In this document: positions 7,261 through 15,721 of the stretch, piece by piece | How positions within the stretch are numbered: position 1 is the first letter of the stretch | Layout of the letters: each line of letters starts with the position of its first letter | Source: Paractinoplanes aksuensis | GTDB taxonomy: Bacteria > Actinomycetota > Actinomycetes > Mycobacteriales > Micromonosporaceae | Assembly: GCF_024137025.1 (NCBI RefSeq) | Contig: NZ_JAMYJR010000031.1 | Location: 124,001-188,000 of the forward strand | Direction: 5' to 3' | Length of the DNA: 64,000 nt | Notes under the pieces: generated by a model | What the model was told of the DNA's origin: nothing | The model's input: only the letters and a program-made list of their open reading frames with translations | Databases searched by the model: none | Program-made: the position numbers and the translations under genes

Positions 7261-9849
7261 GTGGTGGATTCGGCTTTGCGGGTCCAGCAGGCTGCCGCTT
7301 TGCATCGGCAGGCGGCGGCCCTGACCGATGCTGCCTCGGCCGCGCTCGACGCGGAGTCGGGCGGCAGTGACCCGCTGGAGCAGCATCGGCTGGCCGAAGA
7401 GTTGCGGTCCGCCGCGGGGGCGTTGGCGCCGGGCTGGCTCGGGTCGCCGCTTGATGCGCAGTCGGCCAACACGCCGCTGGGCGGGGTCTATCCGCCCCAG
7501 TTCGTGCGGCTCGGGGTGGCCCAGCCGCTCGACGATGCCCGCTTCCCGGCCGTGATTCCGCTGCTCGGCACCGGTCACCTGACCATTGATGCCACCGCCA
7601 CCGACTCGCGGGTCTTCGGGCTGCTGCGTTCGATCCTGGTGCGGCTGCTGGCCGCCGCGCCGGCCGGGTCGTTGCTGGTGCGGGCGGTGGACGGCATCGG
7701 TGGCGGTGAGGTGTTCGCGCCGTTCGCCGGGTTGCAGGATGCGGGTCTGTTGTCGCCGCCGGCCACCGACCGGCAAGGTTTGCGGGACGTGCTGGCCGAG
7801 GCCGAGAAGTGGCTGCGGCCCGGTCGTGGGGCCGCGCCGCGGCGGGCCCGGCGGGACCGGATGATGCTGGTCGTCATCGCGAGCCTGCCCGAGTTGACCG
7901 AGGGCGAAGAGTTGCGCCGCATCGCCGCGCTCGCCCAGCAGGGGCCCGATTCCGGGCTGCATCTGATCGTGGCGGGCTGGCCGCCGCCCCCGCTGACGGC
8001 CGAGACCACCCAGGCTCCGCTGCCACGCACGACGATGGTGTCGGTCCGTAACCCGTACGCGGTGATCGGCGATCCGCCGGGGGCCACGTACGGTTCGACG
8101 TCCGATGTTTCCTGGCTCAACGCCCCCGTCTTCCTCGACGAGGATCCGCCGCCCCATCTGGTCGACGCGGTGTGCCGCGAGCTGGCCGCGCATTCGGCCG
8201 CCGCCACCCGGGTCACGCTGGCCGACCTGCTGCCCGAGCCGGGTGAGGAGCTGTGGGCCGGTGACGCCGGCGAGGGGTTGAGCACCGTTGTCGGCCACGA
8301 CGGTGAGACGCCGCTGGCGCTGCGGTTCAACGACCTCACACCACACTGGATGGTCGGCGGACGCTCCGGCGCGGGCAAGACCGCCTTCCTGGTCAACGTG
8401 CTCTACGGGTTGTGTGCCCGGTACAGCCCGACCGAGCTGGCGCTGTACCTGCTCGACTTCAAAGAGGGCGTGACCTTCGCCGAGTTCGTGCCGACCCAGC
8501 GTGACCGCACCTGGCTGCCGCAGGCCCGCGCCGTGGGGGTCGAGGCCGACCGCGAGTACGGTCTCGCCGTCCTGCGAGAGTTGAACGCCGAGATGTCGCG
8601 GCGCAATACGGCGTACGAAAGGGCTGGTGTTTCGACCCTGCCCGAGCTGCGCGCGGCCGCGGCCGAGGACGGTCTGAAGCGTCCCCTGCCGCGCATCCTG
8701 TGTGTGATCGACGAGTTCCCGGCGCTGCTGGCCGGCAACGACCCGGTGGCGACGGAGGCCACGACGCTGCTCGAGTCGCTGGCCCGCACCGGTCGCTCGT
8801 GCGGCATCCACCTGGTGCTGGCCAGCCAGAACGTCGCCGGGCTGGAGGCGCACTACGCCAAGCGCGACTCGTTCTTCGGCCAGTTCCCGGTGCGTATCGC
8901 GCTGCCGGGCGGCGGCGACGTGCTCGAGCCGGCCAACGACTCGGCGGCCGGGCTGCCGCTGGGCACCGCGGTCGTCAACACCGCGGGCGGGCTCGGCGGG
9001 CCGCGCGGCGCGACCCGCGGGCACGAGCGCATCATCCGCTTCCCCGACCCGCACGCCGACGACGCGCTGCTCAGCGACCTGCGCCATCGGCTCTGGGGCA
9101 CCCGCGATCCGGAGTCGCAGCCGCCGCGCGTTTTTGCCGGGTACGCCCACCAGCACCTCGCCGACGACCCGACGTACCGGGCCGCGCTGGCCGGTCGCGG
9201 CGCCGTTCCGTCGGCTCTGATCGGCCGCCTGCTCGACGTCGGGCTGACCACCGCGGCGTTCCCGCTCGACCGCGCCCCCGGGCGGCACCTGGCGATCTTC
9301 GGGTCGCAGGCCTCGGCGTCCGAGGTGCTCGACGCGGCCGCACGGAGCGTGGCCGCGTTCCACCCACCGCGTACGGCCCGCTTTGTCATTGCCTCGCTCG
9401 TCGCCGAGGGTGACCGGCTCGCCGAGGCCCTGGCGGCCGAGATCGGTCACCGGCAAGAAGTGACGCTGGTCGACGCGGCCGGTCTGGCCGGCGAGCTCGA
9501 CCCCGACCGCCCCGGTTACCGCGTGGTCTTCGGCATGGACGCGGCCGCCCCCGGCAGCCTGGCCGGCCTGCCCGAGCTGTTGCGCGACGGCCCGGCTCGC
9601 GGCGCCCATCTGCTTTCCTGGTGGCGTGACCCGCATCGGTTCGCCGACAGCGCCGGTCGGGACGACGTGTCCGGCTTGCTCTTCCTCAACGTGCCCCCGG
9701 CCGAGGTGGCGGCGATGATCGGCCGTACGGTCGCCTGGCATCCCCGGCCCAACCGGGCGCTGCTGCACGACCGGCGCGACGAACGCACGGTCACCGTCGT
9801 GCCGTTCCTCGACCCTGGTGTGACCGACGATCAGGGTGGCCCGCTGTGA
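7261..9849 (+). CDS. FtsK/SpoIIIE-like double-ATPase protein
   Basis: A soluble 862-residue ATPase. AGGAGG at 7247-7252 places the start at the GTG 7261 (8-nt spacing) rather than the GTG at 7252. The first 60 residues form an Ala/Gln-rich helix, probably coiled coil. A RecA-like FtsK domain follows, with Walker A GGRSGAGKT (about 366) and Walker B ILCVIDEF (about 478), and an FtsK-type LASQ segment. The C-terminal third resembles a second RecA-like unit without a working P-loop (GSQASASE in the Walker A place). No membrane helices are present, unlike FtsK. The next gene overlaps by GTGA and encodes a membrane protein, so the two may form a membrane-recruited DNA or protein pump. It resembles the internal ATPase modules of EccC. 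Function unknown. Confidence 0.7.
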   Translation: MVDSALRVQQAAALHRQAAALTDAASAALDAESGGSDPLEQHRLAEELRSAAGALAPGWLGSPLDAQSANTPLGGVYPPQFVRLGVAQPLDDARFPAVIPLLGTGHLTIDATATDSRVFGLLRSILVRLLAAAPAGSLLVRAVDGIGGGEVFAPFAGLQDAGLLSPPATDRQGLRDVLAEAEKWLRPGRGAAPRRARRDRMMLVVIASLPELTEGEELRRIAALAQQGPDSGLHLIVAGWPPPPLTAETTQAPLPRTTMVSVRNPYAVIGDPPGATYGSTSDVSWLNAPVFLDEDPPPHLVDAVCRELAAHSAAATRVTLADLLPEPGEELWAGDAGEGLSTVVGHDGETPLALRFNDLTPHWMVGGRSGAGKTAFLVNVLYGLCARYSPTELALYLLDFKEGVTFAEFVPTQRDRTWLPQARAVGVEADREYGLAVLRELNAEMSRRNTAYERAGVSTLPELRAAAAEDGLKRPLPRILCVIDEFPALLAGNDPVATEATTLLESLARTGRSCGIHLVLASQNVAGLEAHYAKRDSFFGQFPVRIALPGGGDVLEPANDSAAGLPLGTAVVNTAGGLGGPRGATRGHERIIRFPDPHADDALLSDLRHRLWGTRDPESQPPRVFAGYAHQHLADDPTYRAALAGRGAVPSALIGRLLDVGLTTAAFPLDRAPGRHLAIFGSQASASEVLDAAARSVAAFHPPRTARFVIASLVAEGDRLAEALAAEIGHRQEVTLVDAAGLAGELDPDRPGYRVVFGMDAAAPGSLAGLPELLRDGPARGAHLLSWWRDPHRFADSAGRDDVSGLLFLNVPPAEVAAMIGRTVAWHPRPNRALLHDRRDERTVTVVPFLDPGVTDDQGGPL

Positions 9850-10529
9850 CCGACCAGCAGCAGGCCACCGGCGCGATCCCGGCCCAGCCGACGCCGCCCG
9901 CGCCGGGTCCGTGGGCCGATTACCTGGCCGCCGCGCAACAACTCGACGCGGTCCGCCGCGCCGCGAGCGCCGCCGCGACCGAGCACCAGGCGGCGGTCTC
10001 GGCGGCCCGGCAAGAGCTTTCCGTCGTACGGGCCCGGCTCGCCGCCCAGAACACCCGTCTGGCCCGCGACCTTTCCGTACCCTCGCTGGAGCTCACGCCG
10101 TCGCCCGCCGACCGCGACGTGGCCGCCCAGGCGGTCGCCGGGGGCCCGTCCGCCGCGCTGGCCGCCCTGCAGCAGGCCCGCCGCACCGCCGAGGCCGGCG
10201 ACGCCCTGCTCACCGAGTCGGCGTCGGCCCGCCCGTGGCGCCCGTGGGCCCGCAACCTGTTGATCTACGGCCCGTTCGCCGCGGTCGTCCTGATCGTGCA
10301 GATCGTGCTCTACCTGGTCGCGGCACCCGGTTCGGTGCCGACGTACGCCCTGCTGTGCGGCCTGAGCATGCCGGTGCTGGCCTTTGGCCTGGGCTGGGTC
10401 ACGATCGGCTTCGTCTACGGCGGCGATCCCGAGGGCGTCGACCGCACCCCGATAGTCGGCGCCATCGCCTGCCTGACCCCCGTGCTGCTCACCTGCATGG
10501 GCGTCGGCCTGGCGTCGTTCTTCAACTGA
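9846..10529 (+). CDS. Coiled-coil membrane protein coupled to the FtsK-like ATPase
   Basis: A 227-residue protein whose GTG start overlaps the ATPase stop. The N-terminal half is Ala/Gln/Arg-rich and helical (about 20-75, probable coiled coil, with AASAAATEHQAAVSAARQ). The C-terminal half has three hydrophobic segments (about 138-160, 166-190 and 203-226) and ends directly after the last one. The arrangement suggests a membrane anchor with a cytoplasmic helical stalk that could dock the upstream ATPase. I recognise no named family. The 3' end overlaps the convergent RidA gene by 8 bp. Confidence 0.65.
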   Translation: MTDQQQATGAIPAQPTPPAPGPWADYLAAAQQLDAVRRAASAAATEHQAAVSAARQELSVVRARLAAQNTRLARDLSVPSLELTPSPADRDVAAQAVAGGPSAALAALQQARRTAEAGDALLTESASARPWRPWARNLLIYGPFAAVVLIVQIVLYLVAAPGSVPTYALLCGLSMPVLAFGLGWVTIGFVYGGDPEGVDRTPIVGAIACLTPVLLTCMGVGLASFFN

Positions 10530-10923
10530 GCGCCGCCGTCAGGTCGACCTCGACCAGCTGCCCGCCGAACCCCAGCGCATTGACGCCCAGCAGCGTCGAA
10601 GCCGTACTGAACGCGGGCGCCAGCGGCGACGAGTTGAGCCGCTCCCACACCGCGGCCAGCACCGCCGACTCCGAACTGACCACATAGATCACCGACCGCA
10701 CCACGTCCCCGGGCTGAGCTCCGGCGGCCTCGAGCACAGCCAGGCAGTTGGCGATGACCTGATCAGTCTGCGCCTCGTAGTCCCCCGGCTCTCCCACCAC
10801 GTTTCCGTCGAGGTCGAGCGGACATTGCCCAGCCAGATGAGCAAGACGCCCAGCAGCCGAGATCGTGACATGCGAGTAGCCCGGCGGCTCATGAACGGTC
10901 GACGGATTGAACTTCTCGATCAT
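10522..10923 (-). CDS. RidA/YjgF-YER057c-UK114 family protein
   Basis: A 133-residue single-domain protein. RidA proteins hydrolyse reactive enamine/imine intermediates (such as 2-aminoacrylate) to keto acids and form trimers in the cytoplasm. Family signs are the LAGQCPLDLDGNVVG strand-turn region, ALGFGGQLVEVDLTA at the C-terminus and the overall length. The canonical catalytic Arg segment is represented by DVVRSVIYVVSSE; whether the active-site Arg is kept is not certain. The gene stands alone and its 3' end overlaps the convergent membrane-protein gene. A second RidA is encoded at 43993-44478 and is closer to the conserved housekeeping type, so this one may be an accessory member with another substrate. 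Confidence 0.85.
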   Translation of the reverse strand: MIEKFNPSTVHEPPGYSHVTISAAGRLAHLAGQCPLDLDGNVVGEPGDYEAQTDQVIANCLAVLEAAGAQPGDVVRSVIYVVSSESAVLAAVWERLNSSPLAPAFSTASTLLGVNALGFGGQLVEVDLTAALS

Positions 10924-11000
10924 CCAGCCAGTATCACGAGGCCCGCTTCCTCAGGACACCAAATAACGGTCGGGCGACCGGGAGTGCTGCGAGCCAGAGC

Positions 11001-11468
11001 TCAGCCGAACCAGCCGGGGACGTCGACCGGGAAGGTCGTGGGTGGCACGACCGTACGTAAGGAGGTTTCGAGCTGGTTGACCTGGGCGGCGCCCAGCCGG
11101 TCGACCCAGGTGGCGCGCAGGCGGTCGAAAATTTCGGCCGAGCGGGTCAGGACGTCGAGGCCGCGCGGGGTCAGGCGGATCAGTTTGCGGCGGGCGTCGG
11201 TGGGGTCGTCGGCCCGTTCGACGTAGCCGAGGGCGGCCAAGCGGTCGACGGTCTTGCCCGCGGCCTGCTTCGAGACGCCCAGACGCCGGCCTATCTCGCT
11301 GGCCGAGGCCCCGTACGGCCCGATTGCCTGCAGGGCGAAGCCGTGCACCGGGCGTACTTCGGTGTGGCCGTGCGCCGCCAGTTCTCGATGCAGCTCGTCG
11401 ATGAGGGAGCGGAAGCCCGCGAACAACAGAAGGGGCAGCTCGTATCCGGGCGGGTCGGCCTCAGCCAC
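11001..11468 (-). CDS. MarR family transcriptional regulator
   Basis: A winged-helix repressor of about 155 residues. The GTG at 11468 is chosen because the in-frame TTG at 11498 would place the start inside the repeated operator-like sequence. The DNA-binding part is SASEIGRRLGVSKQAAGKTVDRLAAL-like (helix-turn-helix with Ser-Lys-Gln-Ala at the recognition helix), followed by the wing DDPTDARRKLIRLTPRG, a classic MarR signature. N- and C-terminal helices supply the dimer interface. It is divergent from an AhpD-like gene at 11548; the 79-bp shared region carries direct repeats, so it probably represses both itself and that gene. Ligand unknown; an oxidant or aromatic compound would fit the neighbour. 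Confidence 0.85.
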   Translation of the reverse strand: MAEADPPGYELPLLLFAGFRSLIDELHRELAAHGHTEVRPVHGFALQAIGPYGASASEIGRRLGVSKQAAGKTVDRLAALGYVERADDPTDARRKLIRLTPRGLDVLTRSAEIFDRLRATWVDRLGAAQVNQLETSLRTVVPPTTFPVDVPGWFG

Positions 11469-11547
11469 GACGACGCCGACCCTTGGCAAACTCGACAACC
11501 TGGTTTACGGTTTCGACAACCACGTTGACCAGTTTACCGGAGGACCG
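11469..11547. promoter_or_regulatory. Divergent marR/ahpD-like control region with direct repeats
   Basis: The nonamer TCGACAACC occurs at 11492-11500 and again at 11513-11521, exactly 21 bp apart (two helical turns). A looser pair, AACCTGGTTTACGG and GACCAGTTTACCGG, flanks the second copy. TTGACC at 11525-11530 may be a -35 element, but it is very close to the rightward ATG. The layout is what a MarR dimer pair would bind to block both promoters. This is inference from repeats and gene polarity only. Confidence 0.55.
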
Positions 11548-12054
11548 ATGTTCGTCCCGCACACCCTCGAAACCGCGCCGGCCGGTTCGCGGCCGCTCAT
11601 GGAACAGACGCTCGAGCACCTCGGCCATCTGCCCGAGGCGGTGGCCCGGCTGGCCGCGTCACCCGAGATGCTCGGTGGGTTTCTGCAGGCCAGCGACCTC
11701 TTCGAACGCAGCACCCTCGACCCGCTGGCGCGCGAGGTGGTGGTGATGGTGATCGCCGCGCGCAACGACTGCCGGGTCTGCCTGGCCATGCACACCGGGC
11801 GGCTGCGAGCGCTCGGCGCCGACGCCGCGCTGATCGCTGCCCTGCGCGCGAAGACGCCGCCGGCCGACGAGCGGCTGGCGGCGGTCTGGATCTTCACGAT
11901 GCGGGTGCTCGAAACGGCCGGCGAAGTGCCCGACCACGAACTGGACGACTTCAAGAAGGCCGGCTTCACCGACCGCAACGCGCTCGAGGTGGTGCTGGGC
12001 ATCGGCACCTACACGATGTCGACGCTGGCCAACCGGCTGGTCAGCGCGCGTTGA
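11548..12054 (+). CDS. Carboxymuconolactone decarboxylase / AhpD-like protein
   Basis: A 168-residue all-helical protein. The ATG at 11548 follows GGAGG (11539-11543). The AhpD-type redox motif CRVC sits in VIAARNDCRVCLAMHTGRL, with the downstream His typical of the fold; such proteins reduce peroxidases or act as thiol-dependent alkylhydroperoxidases in the cytoplasm. The upstream helix LDPLAREVVVMVIAARNDC matches the family pattern. It is divergent from the MarR gene, implying control by redox or a toxic aromatic ligand. The last 14 bp overlap the convergent folE. Confidence 0.85.
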   Translation: MFVPHTLETAPAGSRPLMEQTLEHLGHLPEAVARLAASPEMLGGFLQASDLFERSTLDPLAREVVVMVIAARNDCRVCLAMHTGRLRALGADAALIAALRAKTPPADERLAAVWIFTMRVLETAGEVPDHELDDFKKAGFTDRNALEVVLGIGTYTMSTLANRLVSAR

Positions 12055-12688
12055 TCAGCGCCATCGCCTCGGCCCGGACCTTGGCGTCGGTCTGGTACGC
12101 GCCGCGGACGGCCGAGGTGACCGTGCGGGCGCCGACCTTGCGGATGCCGCGCATCTCCATGCACAGGTGCTCGCACTCGAGAACCACTATCGCGCCGCGG
12201 GCGTCCAGCTTTTCCATCAGCAAGTCGGCTATCTGCGAGGTCAGCCTCTCCTGCACCTGCGGTCGCCGGGCGTAGACCTCGACCAGCCGGGCCAGCTTGG
12301 AGAGCCCGGTGATCCGGCCGTTCGGGCCGGGGATGTAGCCGATGTGGGCCACGCCCTTGAAGGGCAGCAGGTGGTGCTCGCACATGCTCATCACTTCGAT
12401 GTCGCGGACGAGCACCATCTCTTCGTGGTCGGCCTCGAAGCTGGTCTTCAGCACCTCGGCCGGGTCGACCCGCAGGCCGGCGAAGAGTTCCGCGTACGCC
12501 CGGGCCACGCGGGCCGGGGTGCGCTCAAGACCATCGCGGTCGGGATCTTCCCCGACCGCGATGAGAATCTCTCTGACTGCCTTCTCGATCCGCCCGAGGT
12601 CGACGGCCTGCTCGACCGGAGCACCGGTGAGCTTGCCGTCGACCAGGCGGGCGGCGAGATAGTCCAGCTCGTCGTCGTCGCTTATCAG
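12041..12688 (-). CDS. folE: GTP cyclohydrolase I
   Basis: FolE converts GTP to 7,8-dihydroneopterin triphosphate, the first step of folate synthesis. The 215-residue protein shows all family marks: ERTPARVARAYAEL, the zinc site VMSMCEHHLLPFKGVAHIGY, GLSKLARLVEVYARRPQVQERL, and ECEHLCMEMRGIRK with the second Cys. The start is odd. There is no ATG, GTG or TTG in frame between the end of ftsH and the conserved core. The only candidates are CTG at 12688 (overlapping the ftsH stop as CTGA, with GGAAGG six bases upstream) and ATA at 12685. I use CTG. The gene is coupled to ftsH, as in other actinobacteria, but the usual folP/folB/folK genes do not follow here. Confidence 0.9.
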   Translation of the reverse strand: MISDDDELDYLAARLVDGKLTGAPVEQAVDLGRIEKAVREILIAVGEDPDRDGLERTPARVARAYAELFAGLRVDPAEVLKTSFEADHEEMVLVRDIEVMSMCEHHLLPFKGVAHIGYIPGPNGRITGLSKLARLVEVYARRPQVQERLTSQIADLLMEKLDARGAIVVLECEHLCMEMRGIRKVGARTVTSAVRGAYQTDAKVRAEAMALINAR

Positions 12689-14718
12689 TTGCTGCCTTCC
12701 GGGCCGCTGCCGTTCGGGTGGGGCCCGACGGCGATCTGACCGTCCGCCTCGGCCTGCGTCCGCAGCTTCTCCCGCTCGGCGGGGGTGAGCACGGGCGGGG
12801 CCTCGGAGGGCAGGCGCTTGCCGAAGCCGTTGAACGGCGCCATCGGCGGGCGCTTGACCACGCGAGCACAGATCCGGTCCATGTCTTCCCGGGTGATGGT
12901 TTCCTTCTCCATCAGCTCGAGAACCATGCTGTCGAGGACGTCCCGGTATTCGACCAGGATCTCCCACGCCTCGTCGTGCGCCAGCTCGATGAGCGCGCGC
13001 ACCTCGGCGTCAATGTCGGCCGCGACCGAGTCGGAGTAGTCCCGCTCGTGGCCCATGTTGCGACCCATGAACGGCTCGTCGCCGCTGGTGCCGTACTTGA
13101 CCGCACCGAGCTTGAAGCTCATGCCGTACTGGGTCACCATGGCCCGGGCCAGGCCGGACGCCTTCTCGATGTCGTTGCCGGCGCCGGTGGTGGGCTCATG
13201 GAACACGAGCTCTTCCGCCGCGCGGCCACCCAGCGCGTAGGCCAGTGTGTCGATCATCTCGGCCCGGGTCTGGGTGTACTTGTCTTCCGTCGGCAGCACC
13301 AGCGTGTGACCCAGCGAACGGCCACGCGGCAGGATCGTCACCTTGTGCACGGGGGCAGAGTGCGGCAGCGCGTAGGCGACCAGCGCGTGCCCGCCCTCGT
13401 GGTACGCCGTGATCTTCTTTTCGTTGTCGCTCATCGCCCGGGTGCGGCGCTCGGGGCCCGCGATGACCCGGTCGATCGACTCCTCGAGGAACTCGTTGGA
13501 GATCGCCCGCTTCTCGTTACGCGCGGTGAGCAGCGCGGCCTCGTTGATCACGTTGGCCAGGTCGGCGCCGGAGAAGCCGGGCGTGCGACGGGCCACCGAG
13601 TCGAGGTCGACGTCGGGCGTGAACGGCTTGCCCTTGGCGTGCACGCGGAGGATCTGCTTGCGACCCTCCATGTCCGGGTTGTCGACCGGGATCTGGCGGT
13701 CGAAACGGCCGGGGCGCAGCAGCGCGGGGTCGAGGATGTCGGGCCGGTTGGTGGCCGCGATCAGGATGACCCCGCCCTTGGTGTCGAAGCCGTCCATCTC
13801 GACGAGCAGCTGGTTGAGCGTCTGCTCGCGCTCGTCGTGACCGCCGCCCATGCCGGCGCCGCGGTGGCGGCCGACGGCGTCGATCTCGTCGACGAAGACG
13901 ATCGCCGGCGCGTTGGACTTGGCCTGCTCGAACAGGTCGCGGACGCGGCTGGCGCCGACACCCACGAACATCTCGACGAAGTCGGAACCCGAGATCGAGT
14001 AGAACGGCACCCCGGCCTCGCCGGCGACGGCGCGGGCCAGCAGGGTCTTACCCGTTCCGGGCGGGCCGAACAGCAGCACACCCTTCGGGATCTTGGCCCC
14101 GAGCGCCTGGTATTTCGCCGGGTTCTGCAGGAAGTCCTTGATCTCGTGCAGCTCCTGGACCGCCTCTTCCGAGCCCGCCACGTCGGCGAACGTCGTCTTC
14201 GGGGTGTCCTTGGTGATCATCTTCGCCTTGGACTTGCCGAAGTTGAGCACCCGGGAGCCGCCGCCCTGCATCTGCGACATGAACAGCAGCAGCAGGATCA
14301 CCAGAATGGCGATCGGCAGCAGGTTGATCAGCAGGCTGAAGAGAATGTTGTCGCCCGAGACCGTGGCGTTGATCGTGCCCGTGATCCGGCCGGCCGTCTT
14401 GGCCTCCTGGACCTCGGCCCAGATCTCGCGCGTGACCTCGTACGGGTACTGGGTCTCGATCTTGTCGGTCGATTTGCCCTCGAACCGCTCGGCCGTCGCG
14501 AGGTCGATCTGGAGCGTCTGCTCCTTGTCCTTCTGGACGACCTTCTTGATGCCGGGCTGGTTCAGGCGCTCGAGCGCCACCGAGGTATCTACGCGCTGGT
14601 AGCTCGGACCACTGGTGAAGAAGGAGCTCAGCGCAATCACGCCGATGATCACCAGAATGATCCAGACCACCGGGCGGCGGAAGAAACGCGTACGTTCCAT
14701 ACTGTTGTCGGGCGCCAA
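12685..14718 (-). CDS. ftsH: ATP-dependent zinc metalloprotease FtsH
   Basis: A membrane-bound hexameric AAA+ protease for quality control of membrane and regulatory proteins. Two membrane helices (about 17-37 and 123-149) bracket an external domain. The AAA domain has Walker A GPPGTGKT (about 215) and Walker B IVFVDEID, and the protease has HEGGH (about 438) plus a downstream acidic ligand in NDIEKASGLAR. The C-terminus is Pro-rich. The TTG at 14718 is favoured because AGGAGGG (14728-14734 on the complement) lies 9 nt upstream; an ATG at 14700 would be 27 nt away. folE is coupled to its stop. Length of 677 residues is normal for actinobacteria. Confidence 0.97.
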   Translation of the reverse strand: MAPDNSMERTRFFRRPVVWIILVIIGVIALSSFFTSGPSYQRVDTSVALERLNQPGIKKVVQKDKEQTLQIDLATAERFEGKSTDKIETQYPYEVTREIWAEVQEAKTAGRITGTINATVSGDNILFSLLINLLPIAILVILLLLFMSQMQGGGSRVLNFGKSKAKMITKDTPKTTFADVAGSEEAVQELHEIKDFLQNPAKYQALGAKIPKGVLLFGPPGTGKTLLARAVAGEAGVPFYSISGSDFVEMFVGVGASRVRDLFEQAKSNAPAIVFVDEIDAVGRHRGAGMGGGHDEREQTLNQLLVEMDGFDTKGGVILIAATNRPDILDPALLRPGRFDRQIPVDNPDMEGRKQILRVHAKGKPFTPDVDLDSVARRTPGFSGADLANVINEAALLTARNEKRAISNEFLEESIDRVIAGPERRTRAMSDNEKKITAYHEGGHALVAYALPHSAPVHKVTILPRGRSLGHTLVLPTEDKYTQTRAEMIDTLAYALGGRAAEELVFHEPTTGAGNDIEKASGLARAMVTQYGMSFKLGAVKYGTSGDEPFMGRNMGHERDYSDSVAADIDAEVRALIELAHDEAWEILVEYRDVLDSMVLELMEKETITREDMDRICARVVKRPPMAPFNGFGKRLPSEAPPVLTPAEREKLRTQAEADGQIAVGPHPNGSGPEGSN

Positions 14719-15008
14719 GCGCCCGGACCCTCCTGATCGGCGTCCTGGTCACCTCAACGTGCCGCTCACCGGCGGCCCCGGGTCTGATAACCCCCGCTGC
14801 CGTGGTGAAACCCCGTGGCGGTGAATCTTCCCGGTCCCTCCGGCGCTTGTGACACTGCGCCATCGGTCACTCGACGGTACACCGTGGGTGCCGGTTACGA
14901 ACCCGTGAGCCCGTTGCCCGGACACTTCCCGGTCGTCGCCCGTTCAGCCAGCTTTAGTGGCAAAACCGCCCATAAGGACTGAATACTGAGAAGGCGCTGA
15001 GAAATGGT
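14719..15008 (-). promoter_or_regulatory. ftsH upstream region
   Basis: This 290-bp gap between hpt and ftsH holds the ftsH ribosome binding site (14728-14734) and presumably its promoter. I see no further reading frame of coding character and no confident promoter boxes. The AT-richer end around 14952-15005 lies just past the hpt stop and may include its transcript end, but no clear hairpin with a T-tract is visible. Confidence 0.35.
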
Positions 15009-15584
15009 TCAGCTACGGGCGTAGACCTCGGGCCGCAACACCCCGACGTACGGCAGCTCACGGTAGCGCTCGGCGAAGTCCAGACCGTAGCCGACGACGA
15101 ACTCGTTCGGGATGTCGAAGCCGACGTACTTCACCGGCACCTGCACCTTCACGGCGTCGGGCTTGCGGAACAGCGCGACCACCTCGACGCTGGCCGCCGA
15201 GCGCGACTGCAGGTACTTCATCAGCCACGAGAGGGTGAGGCCGGAGTCGACGATGTCCTCGACCACGACCACGTGCCGGCCGGTGATGTCCTTGTCGAGG
15301 TCCTTGAGGATACGCACGACCCCCGACGAGGTGGTGCCCTGCCCGTACGACGAGACGGCCATGAACTCCATCTCGGTCGACGGACCGTGATTGCCCAGCG
15401 CGCGGGCGAAGTCGGCCATGAACATGACAGCGCCCTTGAGCACGCAGACCAGCAGGATGCCGTCCTCCGCCTCGGCGTGGTCGGCAGCGACCTGCTTCGC
15501 CAGCTCGGCGATCTTTTCCCGGATCTGCTCCTCAGAGATGATCACGTGGTCGATGTCGGCGTCGTACCAGGTGCCCTCAGCCAT
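15009..15584 (-). CDS. hpt: Hypoxanthine(-guanine) phosphoribosyltransferase
   Basis: A cytoplasmic purine-salvage enzyme that joins hypoxanthine or guanine to PRPP. The 191-residue protein has the PRPP loop VVVVEDIVDSGLTL (about 107), the substrate-contacting LVCVLKGAVMF near the N-terminus, the flexible loop SSYGQGTTSSG, and the C-terminal VGYGLDFAERYRELPY. The ATG at 15584 is preferred over an ATG at 15602, which lacks a ribosome binding site. It lies 137 bp after tilS on the same strand and ahead of ftsH, the standard actinobacterial order. Confidence 0.96.
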   Translation of the reverse strand: MAEGTWYDADIDHVIISEEQIREKIAELAKQVAADHAEAEDGILLVCVLKGAVMFMADFARALGNHGPSTEMEFMAVSSYGQGTTSSGVVRILKDLDKDITGRHVVVVEDIVDSGLTLSWLMKYLQSRSAASVEVVALFRKPDAVKVQVPVKYVGFDIPNEFVVGYGLDFAERYRELPYVGVLRPEVYARS

Positions 15585-15721
15585 GGGCCCAGCCTGCCGC
15601 ATGAAGGTTGCGGCTCGTCCAACGGGTCAGCGATCAAGAGCGGCGGAACCGCAGGGAATCGGGCAGATCCGCCCATGCCGTCCGCCCGGTGCACACGCGG
15701 AGTGACAACTCTCACAGACCG

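Noticed and set aside
7090..9768. 892-codon open frame antisense to the FtsK-like gene
   Set aside because: It mirrors the GC-rich third positions of the real gene, has no recognisable domain and very skewed Arg/Gln/Gly composition.
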